From Hypericum androsaemum (Eukaryota > Streptophyta > Magnoliopsida > Malpighiales > Hypericaceae): a stretch of 64,000 nucleotides of DNA. Below the pieces are notes generated by a model. The model searched no databases, was not told the origin of the DNA, and saw only the letters and a program-made list of their open reading frames with translations. The stretch lies in assembly GCA_963995505.1 (NCBI GenBank), contig OZ023181.1, positions 21,076,221 to 21,140,220 of the forward strand, given 5' to 3'. Below, one piece after another: positions 37,715 through 49,759 of this stretch (within the stretch, counting starts at the first letter, position 1; the number at the start of each line of letters is the position of its first letter). A program made the translations under genes and the position numbers.

Positions 37715-38545
37715 TAGAATGTGATTCAGTTAGAAGGGTACAAGAGGATACGTACAAATTACTCACACTTGAGTTTAGGTGTACCTGCTTGGACATCTTG
37801 CAATCTTTTGCAAAATGTCCCTTCTATTGACAGTTGAAACATTTCACTTTTGAAATGTTAAACCACTTTTTTTTTAGCCTTAGAGCCATCTGACTTGGTT
37901 CCTAGGTTTTCAGCCTTTGGAATTTCCTTATACTTACCCTTCCCTTTACCTTTCTTCTTTTTCCCACCACTCCCAGTTGAACTAGTCGAATGGGCTTCAG
38001 GGTGAGATTTCATAGCTAAGAGGCGATCTTCCTCCAGCTCAAGGGGTCTGGCAACATTCATCAAATGTTACCAAATGGTCGGAATGGGTAAGATTCATCT
38101 TCATCTGTTCCCAACTTGGTAGTAGGGATCATATGATAGCTTGAATCTGCTGCTCGTTACTAAGTATGTGACCAACCTCTGCCAGTTCACTGATCATATT
38201 AGAAATTACTCTCAAGTATTTCCTCATAGTAACCTCCAGACGCTTCTTAAAGGTGTAAAACCTTATGGTCAAAGCACGCAGCTTTGACACTGAAAGCTTT
38301 CCGAATTTTTGTTTGAGAGCGTCCCATAACTCTTTCGCATTGTCATACACGCAAAATTTTTGGGTGACATCATCCATCATCGAACTCAACAAAATTAACA
38401 GGGCAGTAGTTTTCTTTTTCTTCCAAATAACATAAGCTTCTTTGTCTCGCTTATGTTGAGCAGTTGTGTCTTTATCAGGCTCATCCATTATTACATATAT
38501 GTGCTCCAGAACTTCTTGTTCTTCAAGCACATATTGGATTTTCAT
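37715..38545 (-). pseudogene. copia gag remnant
   Basis: Minus-strand frame 38,545-38,129 has the copia gag (UBN2-like) pattern: ELWDALKQKFGKLSVSKLRAL and YLRVISNMISEL. It is followed (38,064-37,858) by a Lys-rich linker (KKKKGKGKGKYKE) and then a damaged CCHC knuckle near 37,840-37,800 (CFNCQ, then a stop, KGHFAKDC). It feeds into the protease region beyond the nested solo LTR. Confidence 0.85.
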
Positions 38546-40602
38546 ACTCTAGTTCTTATAGTTTTCACCGTTGATTTTTAACTCACGGTTTAACTCAGCT
38601 ATGATAGATCTAGAAGCAACTGACATCTCTATAGAGAAATTTTAATACGAGAACATATTAGAAATTTGATTTGGCAATATGATTCAATTTACTAAACACT
38701 CATAACTTTTAACGATACGAAGTCCTTGATTAACCTCAAAATCGAAGTGGGTCGCGGGCATGCTTCCCCTCACCATTCAAGTATTAATATTAAACTTCAA
38801 CTGTTTAAAGTTCATCGATAGTAAACTATAGTGGTAGCAACTAAACAAATATATTTGTTTAATTACATGCATCACATATGCATTTGTACATTCTGAGTTT
38901 ACACACATATGCATGAAAAAAACAGACAAAGTCTCAACCTATTGTACAAAATTTCCCAAAAAATAACATATGTATACGAGGACAGTTAAACATAACATGT
39001 AATCACATGGAGATCGGGTGTCTAGGCGATCCGGTAGGAGAATCCAGATACATATCTGGATTCGAGTCCGAGGATGATCCTGTGGGGACCGAGTGCGAGG
39101 ACAATCCGAAGAAAGGTTCCAAGTTCACCACCGGAACTGAGATCATATCCATAATCCAGATGACCAGGAGCGGAGAAAAATTGTAATAGTACTCCTTAGC
39201 GAGGTAGCGGTTCAGGACCAAACCGCTTCGCAGCTCCAGGATGGGAGGAGGTATCATTTCTCTGAGAAGACCCTTCTCCTCGAGGTAGTAGATCAGACCA
39301 TAGAGGGCATCTCTATGGGTATTGATCTCGGGTTCCGAGAAGACGCACATATCTTCTCGGATCTTCAGCGTGACCAGGAGGTCTCGAAATATAGAGGGCC
39401 AGTCCTCTCCATAATTATAGCCTCCGGCCTAGATTCAGTCGTGCATCTCCCGGTGAACAGCCTCGATATGCTCAACGATAACATACATGTCATCCTTAGG
39501 CATTCGCAGCGGTAAACGGCACTTCAGGATCTTTTATCGAAGTTCCGTTGCACAAAAGTTTAGATACCTCTTTCCACTAGCCATCGAATCTTGTATCAAT
39601 TGCAAGTCAATTTCGGGTTAATTCCCATATTCTCCAAAAATAGGATTGAAAAACTCAATTTTCAATCTTTTGATGATCATACTATGGACCAATTCATGTG
39701 ATTTTAGTTAAATTTAACACATCTCGGAATTCGTTCCAAAAAATATATATTTTTTAAAGTTTATTAAAAAAATATCGTTATAATTTTAATAAACCTAATT
39801 GACAAAAATTTCTCAAATTTTTATCAATTTATTGGATTGAACAAACTCAAGTTTATTCAAAACAAATCTAAAAGTACAAGTCTCAGCCCAAATGCAAAAT
39901 GGGCTTCGCGAACGTGGGCCGTTGGGCCAATGAGGACCAGCCCAGTTAATTAATTAATTATTTTTTAAATTCTAGAATTTTTGCAAAAATCCCAGAATAC
40001 TCCTTCTGCTTCTCCGGCCGATATCTTATCGTCGCCGGCGGGACGACCAACGAGACCTAGCTCAATCGACTCGTCGTGAGCTCGAAGTCACGCTGGTACT
40101 GGGCGCTCGTCACCTCGTGGCCGGAATCGTCGTCGGCGCCGTCTTCTCTCTCGCGACTTTCCGGCGAGCTCAGAAGCTTCATTCTTCATTCTTCGATTAT
40201 CATCGATCTCCGGCGTCGAAATCGTTAGATTTCTGACGTAATCGACGGAAATCGATTTGGGAGAAAATCGCCCCCAAATCACCCGATTAGGGTTCCTCGA
40301 GAGTGAATTGAAGTGGTAAATTTCAGTTTAGTCCCAAAAATTGCACTGAAGTCCAAGACACGTAGGTTCTACGTAAGTGGTCAAATTTCAGATTGATAAC
40401 TTAAGATTTTGCGCGTGCGCGAATTTGCTCGCGTGGTTAGGCAAAAATCAATTTAGTCCCACTGGTTCTAAATTAATTACATTAAAATCCAACAGATTGT
40501 TATTTTTAATAAAATCATAATAAATACTATTTTTAACACAAAAAATCAAATAATTACTTGAATTAAAATATCACATCATTATCAAAATATGGTTTCAACC
40601 AT
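38546..40602 (-). other. 5' internal leader of the copia element
   Basis: About 2 kb between the PBS and gag. It holds a 115-aa minus frame (39,350-39,003, containing LYGLIYYLEEKGLLREM) that I do not recognise and a GC-rich patch at 40,010-40,290. It may be leader sequence or another captured or inserted segment. Confidence 0.45.
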
Positions 40603-40616
40603 GCTCTGATACCAAT

Positions 40617-41256
40617 TGTTAGTTTTAACGTGTAATTAATAAGTAATTATATGTTAAACCTGATTAATTAACAAACTAATTCGTTAATAATAAATTACTT
40701 ACTTTTTGAAGAAGAGGTCCACAGGTTCAGGTCGACTATGTTTTCGTGCCTGTCGAATTACGATCACGTTATAACAGATTCGTAATTGATTTTCACGAGA
40801 TTTTCTCTATTGAAAATCTTATCAAAACTCAGAGATTATTTCAAAGTTTTGCCTTTCTTTTGAGTGGTTGTAGGGAGAATTACGTTTTGGTTCAGCCAGA
40901 TTTCCCTTTTTATAGAGAAATTCGACCAATCAGAATGCGCCACGTGGCAGCCATGGCTGTCACGTGGCACTTCCGGACCGCATGTCCGCCACGTGGCAAA
41001 GCTACCCATAGCTTTGCCACGTGGCAGCACGACAGCGTGCCACGTGGGCTGCCAACTCTTGCGGCAAATTCGTCAGCGCCACGTCACGCCAACGTGGTGC
41101 CGTCTGGTTGGGCCACGCAGCCCGCATGGCGGCTGACGTGACCCCGGGTCGGTCAACGTGGTTGACCGGCCCGTTCAGCCCAACAATTGGGCCTGATGGG
41201 CCTAGGCCCAATCAGACACAATAATAATTGCCTGATTGGGCCTAACAGGTCCAACA
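40617..41256 (-). repeat. 5' LTR of the copia element
   Basis: 640 bp. Contains five CACGTG G-boxes within 106 bp (40,941, 40,961, 40,990, 41,018, 41,041), mostly as CCACGTGGC, and an extra segment of about 37 bp (40,903-40,939) relative to the other LTR. Confidence 0.92.
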
Positions 41257-41261
41257 GAACG

Positions 41262-44200
41262 TTGTAGTTTACTCGTAGGAGATTGTTCTATATTAACAAA
41301 AAAATATGTATTTGAAATATAATAATAAAATTAGATATAAATTTTTTCTTCACATCTTGTGATCAACCAAACTTAAATTTAAATTATTCAATGATGTACA
41401 GGTACCGAAAGTCTCGTCAAAAGGAAAATTACAGACCCCGTGTGGCGGTTCTACTGATGCTATAAGTTCTTGATCCGCGAACAAATTTATTACTATATAG
41501 AACGTGCAAACATGAAGCAACCATAATTAAATCCATAGTGATTAACTAGCTAGGCCTTGTCCTCTGGGGGAAACAAATTCAAAATCAATCAAAATATTTG
41601 GTTTCCCAATGGTTTCCGACAGCTTCGGAAGCAATGTATATAATATATTATTTGTTTATTGTCTTAATTGACAAATCAACTTGTATACTTTTTTAATTAA
41701 CTGCATGTCCGTTGTATTTATAAATGTCGTCGTAGAGACCAATACGGAGAATAGAAACAGAATTCTGACATTTTTGTTTGCTCTCGGGTTCATATTTATA
41801 AAGAGTATAGGTGTACCAACAAATACAAAAAATCTCAACTTTTAAGAACACATTTGTGTGTTAAATACTAGTTGGAAATAATTTGCCAACTTTCAAATGT
41901 CCTACCAAGTTCAAAAATGATTAGTAGTTTAGTGAGTGTCCGAATACGAGGTGGTATAAAAATAATAATAAGTACAGGTGTTACTATAGTGAGGCGAATA
42001 GGATCAATGTCAACTATATAATAAAAACCTCGGTAAGAGAAAAATAATGGTCTCCGATGTCGAGCGATTCTCTTACCGAGACGGTGTCATAGCGTAGAAG
42101 CATCGAATTAGTCTTCACTCTCGTCCATTGCAAGAGTTTCATGCCATTTCTTTAGAAATGTTAGTCTCCATTTTTCAAGACTAGGCTAGTAGTTTGAGGA
42201 TCAATGGGGAAATCTTACATTAATGCTCCCAAATATTTTATTTGTCTCTGCAGTTGCTGGTTTTCAAATCGTACATCAAAATTGTAATTATACTTGTAAC
42301 AAAAAAATTATATGGTCAAAACCTGTGGCATCGAATATATGATGTACTATCTAATTTATATTCGAGTTGGATACTGAATGTAATCACAACAAGTTATATT
42401 TTTAAATCAAATTTTAGCATATTTATGTTCCAGAAATTGAACTCGAGATATTTATTAAAATAATGATCCATATAGATTAATCTACTCGATTGATCGTTAT
42501 ATTTTTATTTATATAGTCTAGACTCTAGATACGGTAATTGTATGCACCTCTATTAAGAACCAACTCTCCTGCATGGACGATTTCAAGTTCACATGGCTCG
42601 CCGTATCACAAGGTTTTACATCGCTATGCTTTATTTTTCAATTCGCTCCAAGCTATATATTCTATAGCTGCCAGGTCGCTTGTCAATTTAATCGAATTGC
42701 AACGCAAAGAATCAAAGTTCCTTGTTATGTGGACCAATATAAATCGTCTAATCCTAAAAAAAATAGATTCTCGATATTGGGTCATTATGAATGAAAAAAT
42801 ATATCATTTAGTTTGCTACTTCTAAATAGGCCTAAAAGTGATCAACAATGAATATTAGAAGTTGAGAAGAAAATGGACTAGTGAAAATAATATAAAAACT
42901 AGTAGAGAAAAATGTGAAACAGGAGAGACTGCCATAAATCTATAATTGTCAAATATAACAAATCATATTACCCTTCAAAACTCACGGCAAACGCAATCAG
43001 GATGGAAGGAAAAAGCTTCAGATTTTCTCAGAATTATCAACGAAACAAAAATCAGATTTGGTTCATATAGTTGTTGGTATAATTTTGCAATGGCCAACGA
43101 CAATGTGAATCGGTGGATGCACTTGGTGTAATTAGTAGAACAATTGGGCGACAATGACTTATATTTTACCTAAATTTGTGCACTTCTATTTTAGTAATGT
43201 ATTTACGTAGGTTATTCATGTAGTGGACTTGTGCATATTTGACGATATTTTTTTTGGGTAATAAAATTTTACGTATAAAAAATATTATCCTTCAAAAAAG
43301 AATATAACAAGTTATATCTCAATATTCATTTATCTATATAAATAATCAATTCATATCATTTTTTTAATAAGTAGAATTCAATTCATATCATATGAGGAGG
43401 ATAGTTACTAGTAATTGACTTAGAAGCCACAGGATGACCACTAATGGTCCATGACCTTTAACATCATGATTATTAGGACATAACACCATATTTACTTCTT
43501 ATACAAATTAAATTTATGGTTTTTCTTTTACGCAAATGTAATATTTTGATCATTAATTTTTCGTTAGAACCTAGAGAAAGATTGTGTTGTAAGGTTCGGT
43601 ATAAAATTGCGGGTTGGTCAAATTATAACTTTTAAATATACTAAATCAAGTATAGATGGACCATTACAATCTTTTCCTTTTAATACTCGCCCGAGATATT
43701 AAAATCAAAAAAATAATAATTCTACGAGTGGTCCACAAAATTAAATGTAAACAGTATATACAAATGAAGTATGTGATATGATAAGGTATATGAGAAGGAA
43801 ACATCAACATCTAACCACCAATTAAAAATTAGCAATTGCTTCTTGGGGCTTCAAGTGACATAAAAGTGGAGGATATCACGTGATTTGGATATATATAATT
43901 CTGAAAAGAATATTTGACGAGTTGATCTTGTCCAAAGTGACATTACAAGACAATAGTAATAGACTATTGAGGAACTAAAAATAAACAATCATCACACCGA
44001 CATAATGTTACTGTTTCCCCGGCAAAATCTTGTCATCGTTTGAATGCAAATGGGTCAATATGTTCTTCAACTCCAAATTTCTTTCGTTAATTCGTACGAA
44101 TATTATTCTTATCATGGTCTAAAGATGACCACTCAAAACTTGGCAACTAGTTAGTTGGCAAGTGTATATGCAATCACCGTTGTATAACATCAGCTCTTGT

Positions 44201-44340
44201 TTCATTGCACCTGAAATAAAGTATCTCATTAGTTCGATCAAATTTAAATTAAAAACTCCACCATCACGTCACCTCAAATTGTTTTTTTTGGTTGCATAAA
44301 AATTTGTAAGGTATGTGCAGATGAATTAGAATTTGTCCAT
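41262..44340. other. Gene-free AT-rich intergenic DNA
   Basis: No supported genes. A perfect 13-bp inverted repeat (CTCGGTAAGAGAA at 42,029-42,041 and its reverse complement at 42,068-42,080) could form a hairpin with a 26-nt loop. Confidence 0.45.
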
Positions 44341-44345
44341 TGTAA

Positions 44346-46170
44346 AGATTTCTGAAATTTTGAAGGGATTAGCTGCAATACAAATGTTAGTCAGAGAGTA
44401 TCTTGGAATAAAGGCTTATTGTGGTGGGAGACATGGACAATATTCCCAAATATGTTGAAACCTTTGGAATACCTTAAAAAGTGGAAATTATGCCACGAAG
44501 CTAGCTTTTCCCATTAATAGAACGTAATATTCTAGCCAACTTGACCAGTTCGTGAAACAAGATTTTCTTCGAATCTTACCCACACTATGTATAACGAGAC
44601 GTAAAGCGTTTTAATATCCGTCAATTCTTTATATTTTTCAAAAGGAGTACACCCATGGGTAAAAATGACTCTAATTTAAAAAACAGACTAAATTTAACAA
44701 TTTACTAAATCACAAATCGTTGGACTTGTTTATAATTGTCTAAAATTTATCGATCAATGTCCTTAAGATTTTGGATTAAGTATGAAAATTTTTACATAGT
44801 TTCAGAACGAGTTGATCTCATGTTCTCTGTTGTCATCGCACGTTGGTGAAGTTAAAATTCGTAAAATTCTAGCCTTATAAGTGTCGATTGAAAAATGTGT
44901 TGAAATTACCATATTGTTTGTTGTGAGTTTAGTGGGTTTGTTAACAAGTATTGAAAAAAAAAACGATAAGTGAAATCCACATTTCCTTCTTGATTTGTTT
45001 CACTTTCCCCACAAACTCACAGTCCTACGTTCTATCAAATAAAGTTGGAAATGATTGAAGGGGAGGAGAAAAGCAGATCCTATCAAAGCTAATACTGTGG
45101 CCCACAAGCCAATCAATTTGGAATATTACATTGGGCATAAGTCAAGGTATGTGAAGGATGTAGGCTACCACCAAACAGGAAAAACTTGCCCCCACATAAT
45201 AGACAGCAATTTTTCACAAGAATTTTGAAATAGTTGAAGATAATTGTGAAAGTTCATATGCTCGTGACAAAATTTTCTCAGCATGTTCTAAATCAAATTT
45301 CATTCTTCGGATAAGTAACTTTCCCATCTAACAATTAGAATCGTGTTGCACATTTCAATCTAATTTGATCAGGAACACAGTTGGTCATGCCACATTCTTT
45401 ATTTATTTTACGCTTGTGGCTGGTTAATTGGAAAAGTTCCAATCCCACAACCATGATTTGATTCCTAATTGCTGAAAAAAAATGATGTTGACGTTAGAAC
45501 TAAGTTGAAGGATAAGAGAATATCAATGTCCGGGGTCACTCGTTCTCTACTTTACTTTTGTATGGAAGACCAACTTTGACAGTGGGTTTCCTGAGGGGTT
45601 CTTGGTTTCACATTTAGCCCGTCCTATTCCCAACTTTTTTGCTGAAGTTTGAATAAGATGTTCCCAGCTTAGCTGATTATAAGTAAAATTTGTGATTTTG
45701 GCCTAGGTCCACATGTATTTTGAAGCTATTACTGATTCGATTAGAGAGCGTATCTCCATATACTCGAATTTGAATTAATCGACTCAATAATTATTTTTTG
45801 TGATAAAAAAAAACTAGTGTTATGCCTACAATTACCGAAACAGAGAATCTTGGACACGAATGCCGCACGGATTGTAGTCTATTGGGCTTTTGGTATCTGT
45901 CCAGTTATTTAAGCTGACTGAGCCCACCAGATGTACTTTGCGGCCCAATAAGACTGTTGGGGCCCAAATCAGATCGCCTATATCTTGGTCCGAGATTCGT
46001 AGTTCCACCTTGGTACATATCTACCCTCTTCTCTTGTGAAATACAAGGCTCTTCGCCTAGCAACTGGCAAAAAGTTGCCGAGTTACTGTTTGGATAAATT
46101 TTAATCAAATTCTGGTTATTAGATTGATATTTATAATTAAACAATTATAGTTCAGAAAATGAGAAATATA
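44346..46170. repeat. Duplicated block A, copy 1 (partner 59,692-61,476)
   Basis: Shares long stretches with 59,692-61,476 in the same orientation, such as TTGTGGTGGGAGACATGGAC, ATTAATAGAACGTAATATTC and GATGTAGGCTACCACCAAAC. Both contain many small indels, and open frames are not conserved between copies. It is probably intergenic or 3'-flank DNA of the duplicated C2-GRAM locus. Confidence 0.85.
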
Positions 46171-46189
46171 GGAATAAGTAGAACATGAG

Positions 46190-47130
46190 AAATATAGGAA
46201 CTTAGACGCAATCATAAGCAAATTAATTAAAGAAATTCGAGTTGATATGTTTTAACAATGACGATTTTTCAGCTTACTTAGCTCTTGACATCATTTTTCC
46301 TGCAAAAACGACAAACATAAACACCAAGTTAGCACAATCACCATAATTAAAACCTAAGCCTTACAGATTTGAACGTGCAGATATATAATAATAATAATTA
46401 TTGTTATAAGTTGCAGAAGAAATAATCCCAGGTATTAACATAAAGCAGCCGTCTTTATAGAGGGATTTCAACTAATGAAACTAAAATCCAAATCATTCAC
46501 AACCGGAGCGGTGAAAATTGGTTCAATAGGGATATTTAATAAAGAATAACAAACAAATACAAGGGAGGAGAAATAAAACCCTGACTTGAGAAATCCGGAA
46601 AATTACAGCAGACGGTAGCGAGACCGGGAGCGGCGAGGAGGTCGCGAACCAGTAGAAGAAGAGAAAGAAAGGGAGAAAGCATAGTTTTAAAAAATGTGGT
46701 CCGACTGGTTGGACTACAAATCGGATATCAGAGTGGTCCATTTTTCGGGACAAAAAGGTTTCCGGTCAGACCGCCCAAAATTTGGTCGGATCGGGTGGTT
46801 TGTACTAATTTTTGAATCGAACAGCCCGGTCTGACCAGATTTTAGCCAAATCAGTAAAAAATTAAACAAAAAGTCATATCGTATGCTCGATTTTTCTTAA
46901 TCAATAAATAAAAATGGATTTTATATGTTATAAATTGGTTGATATTTTCTAAAATATAGATTTTGAAATTGGTAGGATCAAAAAACAGATAAAATTCGAC
47001 CCGTACCAAAATTCGTATTTTAAAACAATGGAGAAAGCGTTCAGAGAAGGATTCTTTCCGAGGCGCAGTAGAAAGGGATTTTTTTTTTAGGGATTTGTTA
47101 AAATCGCAATGTTAAGCTAAGGCATTAGTG
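46190..47130 (-). repeat. Duplicated block B, copy 1 (partner 58,785-59,250)
   Basis: Shares AATGACGATTTTTCAGCTTA, AGTTAGCACAATCACCATAA and AAAATTGGTTCAATAGGGAT with 58,785-59,250. It carries the upstream region and first exon of the 104-aa gene. Beyond about 46,680 it continues into a TIR-type repeat (46,681-47,035) that the second copy lacks. Confidence 0.8.
46278..46294 (-). pseudogene. Orphan first exon of the 104-aa gene (copy 1)
   Basis: Within block B (46,190-46,650, partner 58,785-59,250) the leader, intron acceptor, ATG and donor of the 104-aa gene are duplicated. Exon 1 reads ATGTCAAGAGCTAA before GTAAGC, with a synonymous change from the intact copy and one extra in-frame ATG. Downstream on the minus strand comes block A and not exon 2, so the copy is cut off from the rest of the gene. 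Confidence 0.65.
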
Positions 47131-47132
47131 GG

Positions 47133-47740
47133 CCAGGCCCAATAGACCATGCCACTCCAAAATTTGGATTAGAATCGAACTGTATATTTTAATCGCATGT
47201 GACTAAAAATAGATATCACGAATCCAATAAATTATATTTCCAAAATATACTTGCAAACAAATGAAATTAATAGCGCACTTTTAGACCACCGGTGACGAAG
47301 ACAAAAAGGTCAGATCTATAGATTCGACCAAAATTAATAATATTGTGCAGTCGAGTACAATTAATTAACCCAATTTATAGTGTTTTTGCAGGTCAGAATA
47401 GTTGACCTAACATTTAACAATAGCCGGCCGAGAGCTTTTTCTGTAGAAGTAATGGCACGTGACCTCTTTAGTATTCCAATCCTTTTGGACATCCATGGTC
47501 TCTCCCTTGTAAATGTATTTTCTTTGTTCCCCATATCCCGTGTCCACGGGTCCTTAAAAAATTAACATTATATAGTAATTATTCAAAGAAATTCATTAAC
47601 ATTCAAAAGTCCTATTCGATTTAAACTGAATAAATCAACTTAATTAATTCGACGATCTTGAATTCTAAACGCAGATCTGTATTTTTTTGATAAGTGAGAA
47701 ACTTCGTATTAGGAATGCTTGTAACAATAACTAGCTTAGT
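47133..47740. repeat. Duplicated block E, copy 2 (empty site)
   Basis: Partner of 28,742-29,800. It holds a single AGAATAGT at about 47,395, where copy 1 has the 330-bp insertion. It lies just upstream, in minus-strand sense, of the orphan first exon at 46,278. Confidence 0.8.
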
Positions 47741-48191
47741 TGTTAATGTTGGAAAATGGGTTATCCATTGGAAAATTGCCGCCTACTAACATTTAATTAA
47801 ATCAACTAACAAATGAGTTTGTTGAGTTCAAATATTTTAAAATTATAAGTATTAAATATTTGTTAAAAAATATATAATATTTCACCAAACTAGAACATGA
47901 GTGTCCGGATAACAATTTTCAACATTGGACCTACTTGAAATGCGGTCGAAACACAGGTCAGTAATTGACTGGGCTTGGTATGTCTATGTTGGATCTTAAC
48001 CAGACCAAGCCCACTTATTTTCGAGGCGACAACTTCTTTTGCATCTCGAGAATAAAGCCCAAATATGATCGTTCTTTTTCTCGCCCCCCACTAAACCTAC
48101 CCCAAATAAACCTACCCCACAGCCACGCAGCTGCTTGCCGTCGCCCCGTTCTCCTCTTCAAAGTTCCACCACCGTCAGCCACGCAACGACT

Positions 48192-48581
48192 ATGGTAAGC
48201 TTTACATTACTTTTCTAACACTATTGCTTCTAAAAAATAGTAACACTCTCCCTCCCTCCCTCCTTCCCTCCCTTCAGATGAAGTCAACAATCCTCAGACA
48301 TTTCTGCTATTCATCTGTTATCGAGAGAGACTTTTTTTTCATCTAGCAAAATATGTGGACTGAGCAGAGTTCTTTCAAGAAGAACATATCAATTGAAGGA
48401 AATGAACCAGAAACTTAGTGGTCTCCAAGCAGAATACCCTGCACTTATTGGAAAGAATGACTCTGTCAAGTTTGAAATAATGAAATACTCTTGGATGACG
48501 TTTGTTAGCGTTGTTGGCTCGTCATCATTATCAGTCTACTATTTTTAAGACAATGAGAAGAAAGCATGGAAGTTTTTTTGA
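48192..48581 (+). pseudogene. Array unit 1 of small membrane-protein gene (deleted)
   Basis: ATG directly followed by GTAAGC (48,192-48,197), then exon 2 at 48,278 (MKSTILRHFCYSS) and exon 3 at about 48,347 (QNMWTEQSSFKKN). Compared with later units the middle of exon 2, its donor and intron 2 are deleted (about 170 bp), exon 3 is frameshifted after FKKN, and a TAA interrupts the YYF segment. Promoter-like CCACTAAACCTACCCC lies upstream, as in other units. Confidence 0.6.
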
Positions 48582-49066
48582 GTATTGTGTTACTAGGTCT
48601 AAAATTAGGTATTTAGTTATGTTGACTAGTTACGGGGCCCAAAGAACAAAGTTTATGACCGAAGCAAACTCCCAAAAGACCGCGGTTACTTTTCACCACG
48701 GTTAAAGAAGGTTAAAGATTAAAATATAATATAAAAACAGTATATATAAATTATAAACAACACCCACTAAACCTACTCCCACCCAAACCCCACCACGTAA
48801 TTATTAGTTAAAAAAAAACCACCACGCCGCTAGTTCCACCTCAACCCCTCACGAATAAAGACTAAAATGTAATATAAAAATAACTGCATTTACTTTTCAC
48901 CACGGTTAAAGAAGGTTAAAGGATTAAAACCAAATATAAAAATAGTAAATATAAATTATTAACAACAACCACTAAACCTGCCCCCACTCAAACCCCACCG
49001 CGCAGTTATTAGTTCTCCGCCCAAAAACAAATCAAGCCGCTAGTTCCGCCATAGCCCCTTAGGACC

Positions 49067-49440
49067 ATGGTAATCTCTCATCAATTATTTATTGGCCACA
49101 TTTTTTTTCTATTGTCATTATAGTGTATATTAACACTCTCCCTCTCTCCAGATGAAGTCTATAGTTCGTTGTTTCTGCTCCTCCCGTGGTTTTATCGACA
49201 ATAATTTGCAACAAAAATAAAAAAAACAAGGTTTCACTGATGGCCGATCTAAGGCCATAATTTCGATGATATCCGAATCATTTTTAAAGGGTAACGAGAT
49301 AAAAGATAAGTACTTTCATTCAAAATTGTTTAGAATAATTTATTATGATGTTTACTAAATTTTTGTTTCCACTCGAGCAAAAGGTGTGGACTGAGGATAA
49401 TTGAGGTTCCAATGAAAAGACATGTCTTCTTTGTTGACCA
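49067..49440 (+). pseudogene. Array unit 2 (truncated)
   Basis: Exon 1 is ACCATG before GTAATCTC. Exon 2 (49,152) reads MKSIVRCFCSSRGFIDNN, has an in-frame TAA in an A-rich run, then continues in frame (AIISMISESFLKGNE). Its donor reads GAGATAAAA instead of GAGGTAAAA, and exon 3 keeps only its first about ten codons (QKVWTE). Confidence 0.6.
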
Positions 49441-49759
49441 CTTACAGGGCCCCCGGTCACCACACTTAAAGGACTAAAATTAAAATCCCAAATTATGGGA
49501 AGCACCTTCATCGTCAACTCGAGAATTTTGATATCCTCCGTGAAAATTCTGGCCCATTGCTCCCTCCCTAAGGTGGTCAAAAGAAGCCCAACTAGCGAGA
49601 TTAATAGAGAAAGCCCAATTGCGGCGACCGTTGCCAAACGGGCCTTGTGTAATATAAAGGAAACTCCACTAAACCCTACCCCCACTCAACCCCACCACCG
49701 CAGTCAATTCCCCTCTCCAAAAAAAGAAGACCCACCTCTGTTATTCCACGAAAAGGACC

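Larger units (their letters stand above)
30174..41256 (-). mobile_element. Ty1/copia LTR retrotransposon, old, with two nested insertions
   Basis: Complete at both ends: LTRs 30,174-30,776 and 40,617-41,256, flanked by the 5-bp TSD GAACG (30,169-30,173 and 41,257-41,261). Oriented on the minus strand. The primer-binding site TGGTATCAGAGC (initiator tRNA-Met type) abuts the right LTR at 40,603-40,614. A polypurine tract (TTGAGTGGGAGA) abuts the left LTR at 30,777-30,788. Coding order gag, protease, integrase, reverse transcriptase, RNase H is that of copia. The LTRs differ visibly, including an indel of about 37 bp, and the frames are broken, so it is old and inactive. Confidence 0.93.

Noticed and set aside
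39003..39350. 115-aa frame as an independent gene
   Set aside because: It lies between the PBS and gag of the copia element in the same strand sense; more likely part of the element leader or an insert. Not recognised.
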